A stretch of 64,000 nucleotides of DNA, from NCBI GenBank assembly GCA_020740775.1, contig JAHEWK010000021.1:62001-126000 (forward strand), given 5' to 3'. Shown one piece after another: positions 1 to 10,939 of the stretch (its first letter is position 1; each line of letters starts with the position of its first letter). The notes under the pieces are model-generated. The model saw nothing but the letters and a program-made list of their open reading frames with translations, ran no database searches and was not told the origin of the DNA. The DNA is from Ilyonectria destructans (Eukaryota; Ascomycota; Sordariomycetes; Hypocreales; Nectriaceae). Position numbers and translations under genes: made by a program.

Positions 1-325
1 AAGGGAGTTGCGAATAGCCTCACCTTCTTCACATTCTTTGTAATTGTAATCGTAGAGCGACCATAAGGGAGCGACACACACACAAGAATTTTTCTTTTTT
101 TTCGATAGAAAGTGTGACCACAACACCACACCCACACATCGTGCACATACTTTGTATACAACTGTAGAACTTCATTTCTTCATACACCCACGTAGTATTT
201 TATTACTTCACTTTATTTATTATCTTCCATGTAAGCATGTTTGGAAGATTCACTTTAATTCATTTACTTTGACTTATTTCTTTTACTCTTTGGTAAAACT
301 TCATTTATTATTTATCGTGACTAGA
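1..325. other. T-rich left edge, probably the tail of a preceding array unit
   Basis: This stretch is pyrimidine-rich with runs of TTTATT and the recurring GAGCGAC motif near 55-85. Its right part resembles the end of the second array unit: both have an AGAACTT/TTCATTT context just before the GATTATGCTTCAAGC motif. It is probably the end of another unit cut by the window edge. No gene is seen. Confidence 0.4.
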
Positions 326-586
326 TTGATTATGCTTCAAGCATCCACTACTAAGTCCCGCAGGGCATATCTTAGTTCTAGAAAGCCACCGGCAGGGTGC
401 AAACCGGAACGAAGTGGAGGTGTGCCAAGGGAAGAGCGACCGAAGGGAAGCGATGGAATGATTACGGACACAGACTTTTGTTGTGACACTCAGGAATATG
501 ACCTCTGCCATAGTAGAGTGTTTTTGTATCTTTACACCAAGCATTTGCTGTGGGGGTACCGAGTTGGAAACGAGGTACTTGGGGTT

Positions 587-639
587 CCCTTATATATGCA
601 CCGACGAAGGAGGTGCTCTTTAAGTTTGGTATATAAGGG
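587..639. repeat. Conserved stem-loop in array unit 1
   Basis: CCCTTATATA pairs with TATATAAGGG around an inner GCACC/GGTGC stem. The same structure recurs at 2473-2525 and 4374-4432. In the third copy the outer stem is longer (GTCCCCTTATATA / TATATAAGGGGAC), so the stem is kept although bases beside it have changed. Confidence 0.7.
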
Positions 640-1144
640 GACACCAGGGACAGGAACGCCAGTTCATACTAGGACCGGTAGGAGGGAGCTTGCGACCGAA
701 CATTTCCCTACGCACTAACCACCTTTAGGTGGGCCATAGCACCAGAACGAGAGACGAGTGGAGGTGGGTCTTAAGAGCCAATCAAGCGGAGCGAAGATGG
801 CCAGGTCATCAGCGACAGCGAATGGGAATGAGTCTGGTCGGGGGAGTGGAGCGACCACCAGCGGTAGAACATATATAATGGGGGCTTGCCCCCCATTTCA
901 CGGAGTGTGTTCTCTTCTCTTTTTACGCACTTGGGAGGTACGACCAAGGTATATTGCTTGGAGAGCAACACGAGAAACAGTGCTTGGGCAACGAAGTGAG
1001 GATCGCTTCGCTCCAACAGGGCTATCGCCTACATAATCACGGGAGTGAGTATCCTTTGCACACGAGACGCTGCGTCTCATTCCATGTCTGGAAGACATTG
1101 CACTTACTACACTCGAATAGAGTGACCGAACGAACAAGGGGTGA

Positions 1145-1780
1145 GTGGTGATCATGGGGTTCCCCAACTATTCTTCTGGACAGCGAGGGCGGAAGGCCGA
1201 GCAGTGGGGTACTTGTGCACGCGAAGCGTCAATGGATTTGTTATGGTCTTGGAAAGAGCATTCCTTCCCACAATCATGTATTGTGATGGGCTCGGAGAGA
1301 CTGGATATGCATGGCCAATGGTCCTATGCTTTTCGGCGGAGACAGAGTAGTAGCCAGGTGATCTGCGTCGGCACGCAATCGTCTTCTTCTTTATATCGGG
1401 ACGTATATTGTTGTGAGATGCTCGTTAGAGCAGTGCTTGGCCACACGTTGTTGTTGAAGCTCGTCTTCGACTCTCAGGGAGGGACTGGCTTTGTAGACAG
1501 GGCCCTTGTGATGTCTCCATCTCTTCTTTATGAGCGTTGGCGCGAATTAGTACAAGCCAGGGAGGAAGGGGACGACGACCATAGTAGTCTGGCGGAGAGG
1601 CTGTATAGAGTACTCGCCAGTATTCCTCATGTTTCTGTCTCTGAATGTGGTTCAGATGAGGATCCGAGTGATTGGATTCGGTTTGCCCAGCCATGGTTAA
1701 CTTGTGCTGGCTTTCTTCCCGACGAGAAGAGTCGAGCGTCGTTGTATAAGGCATTTGATGAATGCTTTGACGTCTTGTGA
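1145..1780 (+). CDS. Hypothetical 211-residue ORF inside array unit 1
   Basis: An open frame of 211 codons occupies the variable middle of the first array unit. I do not recognise the product. The C-terminal half (about residues 125-211) looks protein-like, with an acidic stretch (EEGDDDHSS), a helix-like segment and the ending KAFDECFDVL. The N-terminal half is Ser/Cys-rich and low in recognisable structure. Unit 2 has no equivalent ORF. The start codon is arbitrary; another ATG in a different frame lies at 1141. It could be chance in GC-balanced DNA. There is no signal peptide or clear membrane segment. Confidence 0.25.
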   Translation: MVIMGFPNYSSGQRGRKAEQWGTCAREASMDLLWSWKEHSFPQSCIVMGSERLDMHGQWSYAFRRRQSSSQVICVGTQSSSSLYRDVYCCEMLVRAVLGHTLLLKLVFDSQGGTGFVDRALVMSPSLLYERWRELVQAREEGDDDHSSLAERLYRVLASIPHVSVSECGSDEDPSDWIRFAQPWLTCAGFLPDEKSRASLYKAFDECFDVL

Positions 1781-2215
1781 ATTGTATTGCTTACCCGTTT
1801 TTATGGGAGTATGGTTGGGACAAGTGTACCACCTTCCACATCAGTGGATTCTTACCGCATTCGGACATGGTGATGGCTTCACCTCCAACCCTAGACATAA
1901 CCCTAACACGACCGTAGACACACACGGGAGTCGGCTTTACTTCTTTACTCTTGTAGATAGTAGACTTTGTACTTTATGTTGTACACTTTTACACTTTTAC
2001 ATCTTTGACTTCCTTTACGCATCAGAGCGATCCATGACAATGGGAGCGACCAGCGAGCATTGACATCCGAGAGCGATGACAGAATAGATAATATTATTTT
2101 ACTTTGCATTACTTTGTACTTATTACTGTAGACGTACTTGACTTTTACTTTGTGAATGAACATGATGAACTTTTTATTTTATTGTAGACTGGTGATAACT
2201 TCATCCTAGATTAAT

Positions 2216-4106
2216 TACGGAGAGTGATTGATGATCCACCAAAAGAAGGCCTAGAGTTCTGAAATAGCCACGCGCAGCGTAACCCCGCAGTGCAACGGAG
2301 GGTGTTCACGATGACCGAAGGGAAGAGGACATAGGGAGCTTGCGACCGACACCCGGGACAGACTTTGCTCTGACACCCAAGATTTTACATCTCTCATACA
2401 AACCTGTTTTTGTATCTTTACACCAAGCATTTGCTGTGGGGGTACCGAGTTGGAAACGAGGTACTTGGGGTTCCCTTATATATGCACCGACGAAGGAGGT
2501 GCTCTTTAAGTTTGGTATATAAGGGGACACCAGGGACAGGAACGCCAGTTCATACTAGGACCGGTAGGAGGGAGCTTGCGACCGAACATTTCCCTACGCA
2601 CTAACCACCTTTAGGTGGGCCATAGCACCAGAACGAGAGACGAGTGGAGGTGGGTCTTAAGAGCCAATCAAGCGGAGCGAAGATGGCCAGGTCATCAGCG
2701 ACAGCGAATGGGAATGAGTCTGGTCGGGGGAGTGGAGCGACCACCAGCGGTAGAACACATAAGAGGGAGGGCTTGCCCGCACTCGCCGGACGGGTTGTTC
2801 GTTCTTCTCTTCTTCCCTTTCATTTTGGAAAGGAACATTACGGAGTAATCCTGCGAAGCGACTTGAACAGAGTTCTTTCGTCCATTCTACGGACCGCCAC
2901 AGCGCTACCGCGCGTTACACTAGGGTCAGACATCTTGGGAAAGTGTCGCTGCATTACATCCACGCCGTGGATTTGTTTTACATCAGTGAGTCGGAGACGA
3001 ACGAAGCATCGGGAGATCTTGGAACGGAGTGACGTTGGCGCTGCCTACTTTATGTGTAGCCGGGAGGGTACATAATCCAGAAAACAGTGAGTGTTTTTCC
3101 ATGCATACTTGGGACAAGATGATACAGGTGCTAACCTCCACCGTAAGGTAGTGTAGATCTCTGATATACTCTCGAGAGTCGTGATGGCGACCGAACAAGT
3201 TCAAGTGTTTGACCAGGCGAGACGCCGCTACTTATCTAGTAGCACACTGAAGGGTATCTTGAGGAGCTGGGAAGCGACTCAGTTGATTGCACCAGGATGG
3301 TCAATCCAGGTACGTCGGGAGACGAACACTCTTCCTTTCTTCTTCTTTTCTATTGTATGAGTAGACACGGAGTGGGTACTGACATCGCAACGGTAGGTGC
3401 GGGGAGATGGATACTCCATTGACGTAGACAAACCTTGGACTGACGAACAGCGAGAGGAAGTGAGGCAGGCTTATGGTCGCCATCCTGTGTAATCCTGGGG
3501 ACACAGACATCATTCATCGAACGAGAGTGTAGATGTAGAAGCGAATGGGAGGAGCTTAACTCATAAAGAGGGAATGGGCCATTTCCCGTGTTCATATTGA
3601 TATCATGGAGGCATTGTAAGATAGAGTAGAGCCCCAGGCGAAACCACCACACTATAGATGGAAGCTGGGAATAGCTTCATTTTTTTTTCTTTGGAGTATT
3701 CTGTGAATAACTTCTTTTCTTTTTCCTTTCAAGAGGAATGCAGGGACTGCTTGGAAACATAATCCTTTTTTGAATGACCTCCGCACTCTGTGCTCTGGTA
3801 TTACCCTGCCGGTGGCTTTCTATAGTTTCAGGCCTTCTTTTCCATCATTACTCACTGTAGTATATGACCACTTTACTTTCTTGACTACTCTTCTTCCTTG
3901 ACGAGAGCGAACATGCATTGTGAGCGACAGCGAACTTTACATGCGAGTGATCGTTGTAGAACTTTTCTTTTTTCTTCTTCTGTAGATAATATTCTTGACT
4001 TCATTTGTGAATATCTTCATTTTTATTGTAATCGTAATTGTAATGTATTTTATTCCTCAACACCAAACATTGATCGTGAGAACCGTGTAATACGCTAGAG
4101 TGATTG
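2216..4106. repeat. Tandem array unit 2
   Basis: A diverged copy of the unit start lies near 2250-2285 (AGTTCTGAAATAGCCACGCGCAG against AGTTCTAGAAAGCCACCGGCAG in units 1 and 3). The 352-bp block at 2406-2757 is near-identical to unit 1. The remainder has hairpins such as ATCCACGCCGTGGAT (about 2957-2971) and GAAGCTGGGAATAGCTTC (about 3660-3678). No convincing ORF is present. It ends in the same T-rich, GTAGAT-containing tail as the other units. Confidence 0.65.
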
Positions 4107-4441
4107 TTGATTATGCTTCAAGCATCCACTACTAAGTCCCGCAGGGCATATCTTAGTTCTAGAAAGCCACCGGCAGGGTACCCCCGAAGCGCAGCGAAGG
4201 GTGGTCAAGGGAAGAGCGACCGAAGGGAAGCGATGGAATGATTATCCTACTACGGACACAGAATACTTGAAGTGTCACTCAGCTTTTTGAGCTTCTACAT
4301 ACAAACGTGTTTTTGTATCTTTACATACAACGTTAGGTGTAACAGTACCGACATGGAAATGGAGGTACATCAAGTCCCCTTATATATGCACCGAGGAACG
4401 AGGTGCTCTTTAAGTTTGGTATATAAGGGGACACCGGGAAC
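4107..4441. repeat. Truncated array unit 3
   Basis: 4107-4179 repeats 326-398 exactly, and 4208-4245 repeats 428-465. The block starting GTTTTTGTATC at 4319 aligns with 520 and 2406, but similarity stops just after the stem-loop at 4374-4432. The P450 start codon is 100 bp further on, so the array ends at, and may supply part of, the P450 promoter. Confidence 0.7.
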
Positions 4442-4541
4442 AGTGACGAAGAAAGGGCACTGGCCTCCGACGGATGCCATCGAACAAGATCGTCCAGGAA
4501 CAGCACGAGACACGAGGAAGCAAGTTGGCCACAAGCACACG

Positions 4542-7073
4542 ATGTTGGCCTTAGTCATTTACGATGCAAACCTGGTGTACGCGGTCGGGGCCCTGCTGGC
4601 CGTTACTTGGTGTGTCATGCTCGTGAGGTTGACCAGTCGATGGAAGAACGCTCCTCCGGGTATGTCGCGCGCAACTTTGGGAATCCCACAAACCCAGCCC
4701 CTTTTACTGAGACTGCATCTACTTTAGGCCCTCCAACCATCCCCCTGCTAGGAAATCTACATCAGATTCCCAGGAGAGACCTTCACCTCCAGTACGACAG
4801 ATGGGCAAAGAAATGTGAGTGTCGCAGTGCCAGCCAGTCGCCGTCACCGGTTGTGCGAGGGCCCCAGCTGACCGCTCTCGCAAGACGGGCCTATGTATTC
4901 TCTCAAGCTGGGGTCACAGAACGTTGTTGTCCTCGCGAGCGGTGAGATGATCAAGAATGTCGTCGACAAACGGAGTGGAAACTACGCCGACCGACCAGAT
5001 CTGTACATGCAAGAGGTCTGGGAAGGCTCACGCATCATCATGCGCGGGTACGACGCCTTGTGGAAGGTGGAACGCAAGCTCTACCATCAGTTTCTCAACA
5101 TCAACAAGGCTGCGAGGTATGTCCCTTACCAAGACCTAGAGACAAGGCAGCTCTGCTATGACCTCTTGTCAAACCCCGACGACTTTGAGAACCTGATAAC
5201 CCGCAGCACCTTGAGTGTTGCTACGAGCATGGCGTACGGATTTCGGGTACTCAACACCAAGAGTAAGGTAATGCAGGAGCTTCTGACCAACACTCACGGG
5301 TTTTTCGTCATGGTGCATAACAGTCGACTGCTTGACTGGTATGCCCAGCTGCGGCCCATTGCAAGAATTCTCCCACTGTGGCTCAACTCGGTTGCCTCCA
5401 AGGGCAAGCTAGTCTTCCGTCGCGAAAAGGCACAATTTAGACAGCTATATGAACAAGCACGCCAGGAGTCCGAGGTTGATGGCGCACGCCCAAGTAAGAA
5501 CCCGCCCGTTTGCCCGAGCACATTGAACCCTGAAGCGAGCTTTTCTGCCATCTAGGTTTTGCAGCCGACATTTCCACAGCACAAAAGACGTGGAAGGATG
5601 TCGCCAGCCAAAAGCTCCTGACCGACCATGCAGCGTCCTACATCGCCGGAATCGCGATGGAAGGTGGAGCGGACACGACCAGCAATACTCTTGCTGGATT
5701 GATCAAGGTGTCACATTTTCCCCCTTCAACTCCCCCTTCTTCAATGCGTGGCCGAGACTTGGGAGCTTCCTCTTGTCTCGCTCCGGCCTCCCCATTCCTT
5801 GGTCTATAATCGCTCAATGTTAATCATGCAAACACTAACCTACCTCGACACAGGCAATGATGCTCTTTCCCGACGTCCAACGAAAAGCACAGCAGGAGAT
5901 CGACTCTGTCGTTGGCACAGAACGCATACCGTCCATCGACGACTTTGAACATCTGCCTTACATTCGCCAGACAGTTAAGGAGGCACTTCGATGTAGGCTC
6001 CGAGATGAGACCAAACAATATACTTCGAGGCCTCACGAGATACTGAAGGGCTTCCTACATCGATCAGTGGCGCCATTCGGAGGGTGGCGAATTAGTAACT
6101 AGTAGTTAGTAAATTAGTTAATTTTTTTAATGCTTTGAAAATTTATAACCAGCTTATTAAAGGAGATAAAACTATAAAAAGATATTTAATAAATAGCTTA
6201 TTTAATAGAGAATATAAAAACTGCTTTTAAAAGTGCTTACTAAGCTTATATAGCTTATAAAACTGAAATTAGTTAAAATTAGTTAATTTTTATTAGAGAA
6301 ATTAACTAAAATTAACTAATTTGTAATTTATAAGCTATATAGGCTTAGTAAGCACTTTTAAAATTGGCCTTTTAGTACTCTAGAAAATAGGCTATTTTCT
6401 GAATATCTTTTTATCTTATTAGCCTCTTTAATAAGCAAGTTATAAATTTTCAAAGTATTAAAAAAATTAACTAATTTACTAACTACTAGTTACTAATTCG
6501 CCACCCTGGCCATTCCTCACGCCGCGCTTGCCGACGACGAGATAGACGGTTTCACGATTCCGGCTGGAACCACGATCGTTCTCGCCGTTTGGTCAGTCAA
6601 CAACGACCCCAAACTGTTTCCAGATCCGCGAAGATTTGACCCCTCAAGGCACGACGCGTCTCTTTCCTTGGGAGAGGCCGCCGCTGCTGCTGACTTCAAG
6701 CACCGAGACAACTGGACGTTCGGCGCCGGACGGCGCATATGTCCGGGAATCCACGTTGCGGAGCGAACGCTGTTCTTGGCCGTAGTGCGACTGCTGTGGG
6801 CATTTCAGATTGACAAGGCACGCGGGCCAGACGGCGAGCAAATCCAAGTCGACCGGGATGAGGTCACGCAGTCCATCGCTGCCCGCCCGGTACCCTTCCG
6901 GTGCGCTAGAACTCTTCCCCAGCCGTGCTGCGGACTTGCCTGCTGACACCCTCCCTAGTTGTTCGATCAAGCCCCGAAGCGAGAAGCATATAGCTATCGT
7001 CAAGGAGGCGTGGAAGAATGCAGCGGATATGCTGGACGCGACTGGCAACTACAAGGAAGCCATGATCCGATGA
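4542..7073 (+). pseudogene. Cytochrome P450 monooxygenase (class E, OrdA-like), interrupted by a MITE
   Basis: Microsomal P450: an N-terminal membrane anchor (residues 1-35), then the Pro-rich hinge APPGPPTIPLLGN. The I-helix is GGADTTSN; the K-helix region reads YIRQTVKEALR. The haem-binding loop FGAGRRICPG lies near 6718-6750, and the conserved end IKPRSEKHIAIVKEAW follows the last intron. Introns I can place are 4660-4727, 4815-4884, 5494-5555, 5708-5853 and 6901-6958; a further one near 5993-6067 is uncertain. Between VAPFG (ends 6080) and IPHA (from about 6511) a 427-bp AT-rich element full of stops is inserted in the exon, so a normal enzyme is not expected. All other family motifs are intact, so the break looks recent. 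Similarity suggests oxidation of a polycyclic or aromatic metabolite; the substrate is unknown. Confidence 0.85.
6081..6507. mobile_element. MITE with long terminal inverted repeats inside the P450 gene
   Basis: The element starts AGGGTGGCGAATTAGTAACT and ends with the inverse complement; the inverted repeats run about 70 bp. The interior is AT-rich and non-coding. The flanks GCCATTCG (6072-6079) and GCCATTCC (6509-6516) resemble an 8-bp hAT-type duplication if the element is taken as one base longer on each side. However, restoring the P450 frame fits a different junction, so the duplication is not certain. Confidence 0.85.
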
Positions 7074-7877
7074 GCCGACGGAGCGTCCTGGAGGAGTCTA
7101 AATCAGGTATCCGAACACCCAGCGACGGACGGAGCGGGTTCAGATGGTGCAGACCGCACGGTGCATCGGACACAGATTGTATAAAGTGGCCAATTGGCCA
7201 TTATCTGCTGTCCTCGAGCTAGACGGATGAGGTGCAATTCTTTTGCACGGGGCCGCATGTACAATCTCACGCAGGTAGAAATCAAACATTCTACTACATT
7301 GGATGGTCATTCGCCACCTTGACGTTCCCACAGTTGAAACAAATACTTCTGCACTGCTTTGTTGCGGAACACGCTTTTGGGGTTGAACAAGCCCTCGGCA
7401 AGTTGCCAACTTGCGAGAGAGGCAGCCCAAGCTTGGCAGATTTCTCCGGCTTCAGCGGTGATTCTTCAGAGGCCTTGGGGCTTGATGGATACAGCCTATC
7501 TGCCATCTAGAAAGGGGGGTTATGGCCTGAGCCTGAGCAAAATACCCTCCTCACGATTCACAACGGCCCTGCTTGAGCTATAAGAAAAGTGTGCGAGACA
7601 GGACGGGCTCGGGAAGCCAGCGGCCCCACAGCATCAGCCGATTAACTCGGCCTTCCCCGGCTATCCCCCAGTACCCAACCGAAGCTCGGTGCCGACACTC
7701 GGTGACAGCCAACTCGCAACAGCGCGGCAAAAAGGTTCTGAAGACGCTAACCCTTAATAGTCTATGCATTGCCCTAAGTTCTTGCAGTATAGGTGCTTAG
7801 TTAACTATTTTATGAATTAGCTACTCTCTGATCTTAGCTAGCTTATTCTTAGATATTTAAGGTTTTTAAATTGTATA
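7074..7877. other. Intergenic, no recognisable gene
   Basis: This is GC-balanced DNA downstream of the P450. Short open frames occur on both strands (for example 7232-7510), but none has a recognisable domain or exon structure. From about 7795 it becomes AT-rich towards the MITE. Confidence 0.5.
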
Positions 7878-8312
7878 ACGTACATGATAAGCGAGCCGAC
7901 CGAACAAGCGAGCCGATCACTATACTGTACAGCTAAAAACAGCAATATCAGATTTTCTAAAATGGGCTATATAATTATTAAAAATATAAAAAAATAACTT
8001 TTAGATATATTATTAAAAAAGTCATAAGATAGTATTTTTTTCAAGATTTTTAATTAATTTATCAAGCTTTCTATTTATAAAAATCAGAAAAACACAGTGC
8101 AAATAAGCTTTTTCTTAATAACTCTATAAACAAAAATAAATAAAACTTAGGAAAATTCTCTTTTATAATTTCGTATTTAATTAACCTCATTTCAAAATTG
8201 TAGCTATTTTAGGCCTGGTTTGAATTTTTTATAATTTTCTTAGAATTGCGATTTAAGGTGTAAATCTGAATGATCGGCTCGCTTGTGCGGTCGGCTCGCT
8301 TATCATGTACGT
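7878..8312. mobile_element. 435-bp MITE, copy 1, pogo-like termini, TA target
   Basis: The ends are ACGTACATGATAAGCG and its inverse, flanked by TA on both sides. Just inside each end the motif AAGCGAGCCGA occurs twice in tandem, about 17 bp apart. The interior is AT-rich and non-coding. By eye it is the same length as, and indistinguishable from, 18429-18863. The outer 16 bp equal those of the transposase-bearing elements at 38819 and 41894, so it is probably a non-autonomous relative mobilised by a pogo-type transposase. Confidence 0.9.
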
Positions 8313-8587
8313 TATATAATTTAATTTTCTATTTAATATTTAACTTCATAACTTAATAAATATAAAATAGAAGAATAATTTTAAATAATAAGTGTAAATA
8401 ATAACAATATAGACAGTAAATTATACCCTTGTCAGTAAGTCCTTACTTAATATATACTAAGAACTTATTAAAGCTGTAAGCTCGCATTTAAAAGTAAATC
8501 CCACTTGCCGTCGTGATTCTCCAATCTCGTTTTTCCTCTGTAAATAACCTCTGCTTATTCTTCATCAGTGTCGTCCTGAAATTAGGC

Positions 8588-10472
8588 ATGTTTTCCTCAC
8601 CTCTCCCCCCGCCTCACGTTGCCCCTTTGGACCTTCTCACCCACATATTCGGGACTGATGAGTCTCGAGACCTTGACGACCCTGTTCGTCTATCCACCCA
8701 CACAGCATCCTCACAAGTGGGTTTTCTGATGCGTTGCAGATTTACATTAGCCCCGAGTCTCCGGAGCAAGAGCACATCTCCAAAAAGGAAGCAAGAAGCC
8801 TAGTCAAAAAGCTAGCCAAAGGCCTCAAGGTTGCGAGCCTCCAGCATGGTGACACGATATGTCTCTATTCTAGTAACAGTGTGAGTTTCGGCTCGCTTCT
8901 TCGTGACGCATTCATCTGATGGACTCTGTAGATATATTACCCCATCATCTCTTTGGCTGCTGTCGCCGCTGGTGGAGTCTGGACGGGTATCAACCCGGGG
9001 CTCTCACAGGACGAGAGGCTCAGGCATTTGAGGAACTCCAATGCCAAGTTTCTTTTCTGCTCGCCCGATCTTGTTCAATCAGTTCACGAGACCGCTGCGG
9101 CTTGCAGAATCGACGACAGGCGTATATTCTCCATCACGAGCTTGTCGGCCACTAGCCAGCCTCCAAACTCGTGGGCCAACCTCCTCACCTACGGTATGAG
9201 CGATTGGATAGCTTTCAATGACGAACAACGCGCCAAAACTACTACCGCTTGCTTGTACCCGACGAGTGGCGCAAGCGGGTTACCCAAGCTCGCCATGATT
9301 ACCCACTACAATCTTGTTGCGGCGGAGACGCTCGTAAACTGCATCGAACAGCGCCAATATCGAGTGCGGCAAATCATGAATTGGCCAATGTTCCATTTGG
9401 CCTCTTTGCTTTGGTCCCACATCACACCTCTGAGGGCCAGTTGGACGACGTATATCCCATCCAAATTCGAACCCGCGCGGTTTCTGGATTATGTACAGAG
9501 GTTTCAGATCACGGATACCGGAATGGCACCTGCTATGATGATTGGTGTGCTTCGTGCCGCCATACCAATTGATGACAAGAGAAAAATGCTTTCGACGCTC
9601 CGTTCTGGAATGTGCGGCTCGGCTCCCGTTGGTTCCGAGCTGCAAAGACAATGGAAGGAGCTTATACCTCTGTCCTGTCCCTGGACGTGCGCATACGGTA
9701 TGACCGAGCTGACTGGTATCATTACCAAGTGCTATTATCCTTCGGACGATACGACGGGCAGCATTGGGGTACTTATCCCCAAGACAGAGGCGAAGTAGGC
9801 ATCGACAAGCTTCTACTATTGTACTCACGCTGACCTTGTGTGGCAGATTGATTGACGAAGAAGGCGCAGAGATAAATTGCTCTGCCCAGCCCGGCGAACT
9901 GCTCGTCCGTGGTCCCACGGTGTTCAAAGGGTATTATCAGAATGAAGCAGCTACCAAAGAGGCTTTCCATCACGACGACTTCCTGCTGACAGGAGACGTG
10001 GCGTACCTGGATGAGAAAAGTCAAAAGTGGTTCATTCTGGATCGAAAGAAGGTGAGCAATTTGCATCCAACAATACTGCGCATCCACGTCGTATCAAATC
10101 ACTCGGCAAAGGGCCCATCATCTGACTCTCGCCTCCGAACAGGAACTGATCAAGGTTAGGAGCTTCCAAGTCGCACCAGTCGAGCTCGAAGGTGTGCTTC
10201 TAAGTCATCCGGGAGTCGCAGAGGCTGCTGTTGTGGGTGTTCCTGGAGCAGATGGTACGGAATGTCCTCGTGCTTACGTGGTGCAATCATCCCAACAGAA
10301 AGTCACAGGAGAGGAGCTCGTCCAGTAGCTAGCCTCTAAGCTGTCGAGTTATAAGCGGCTGACTGGCGGGGTATGCTTCGTGCAAGCCCTGCCAAGGAAT
10401 GGCAGTGGGAAAATTCTCAAGCGACAGTTGAGAGAGGAGGCCGCTCGTCGAATCGCGGATTCTCGTCTGTGA
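8588..10472 (+). pseudogene. Acyl-/aryl-CoA ligase (4CL-like, ANL superfamily) with in-frame TAG and PTS1 end
   Basis: Adenylate-forming ligase activating a carboxylic acid as its CoA thioester. Exons 8588-8683, 8740-8880, 8932-9794, 9847-10051 and 10143-10472 join in frame. Landmarks include IYYPIISLAAVAAGGVWTGI, the P-loop-like YPTSGASGLPK (Ser/Thr-poor for this motif), the AYGMTE motif, the [13 protein letters not shown]-site aspartate, and PRNGSGKILKR with the catalytic lysine. The last three residues, SRL, are a peroxisomal PTS1 signal. A TAG at 10326-10328 falls in this frame where related proteins continue (EELVQ-stop-LASKLSSYKR), removing 47 residues including the catalytic lysine and PTS1. 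A TGG-to-TAG change is the simple reading. The stop is followed by CTA, a context known to favour readthrough, so full-length product cannot be excluded. Confidence 0.85.
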
Positions 10473-10939
10473 CAGGGGCTTGGGAATTATTGCTACTTCA
10501 CAAAGCTATAGACACAACGATGCGTCTCTGTTCTGTCCCTAACCTAGAAGACGATCAGGAAGCTGGATCACGGATAGGACCCCAGGTGGTGTTCCGTATC
10601 CCAACGGCATAGACGTAACGGTCTAGCCCGCGAAGTTGTTGCTTCTGAACTTGTGTACGGTTGGAGCATCCCTCATGTGCATTGAATAAAGAAACTAAGG
10701 CTTCATTTGCCCTGGGCCGTTTCGTCAATTCGCGTTCCTGCACTGTGACAGTCAACCGGTGCTGGATAATGATATCCCGTGCCGACACGGAACGCCGCCG
10801 TTGAACAATGCTCCCACATTCACTCGCAGCTCCCTCGGCGCCGATCCTCTTGCGCTCCAAAATGGAAGTGGCTTTGCGCCACAGAGCCTGAGCGGCCATA
10901 AAGCTCCCGAGGCTTCGCTTGCTTTGCGTGGAATGAGGG
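10473..10939. other. Intergenic between ligase and transporter relic
   Basis: GC-balanced sequence with no domain on either strand. It probably contains the 3' UTR of the ligase and the promoter of the transporter. Confidence 0.4.

Larger units (their letters stand above)
326..2215. repeat. Tandem array unit 1 (about 1.9 kb, hairpin-rich)
   Basis: The unit begins with GATTATGCTTCAAGCATCC. A conserved block follows, of which 520-871 matches 2406-2757 essentially base for base (352 bp). The rest (872-2215) differs from the other units but has the same texture: short perfect hairpins such as GGGGGCTTGCCCCC (about 880-895), GAGACGCTGCGTCTC (about 1065-1079) and ATGTCTGGAAGACAT (about 1084-1098), plus repeated GAGCGAC and GCGACCGA words. 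I recognise no transposon family. The spacing of the conserved block (1886 bp to the next copy) makes this a tandem array rather than a dispersed repeat. Confidence 0.7.

Noticed and set aside
152..718. 188-codon forward ORF at the start of the array
   Set aside because: Low-complexity Phe/Leu/Tyr start, and its C-terminal half lies in the repeated block where unit 2 reads the same DNA with a different frame context. No domain; treated as repeat sequence.
6072..6516. Firm 8-bp hAT target duplication for the P450 MITE
   Set aside because: The flanks match at 7 of 8 bases, but joining them at that point gives the wrong P450 frame, so I kept the duplication as tentative only.
9280..9927. 215-codon reverse ORF across the acyl-CoA ligase
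   Set aside because: Shadow of the ligase exon; no domain and antisense to well-conserved motifs.
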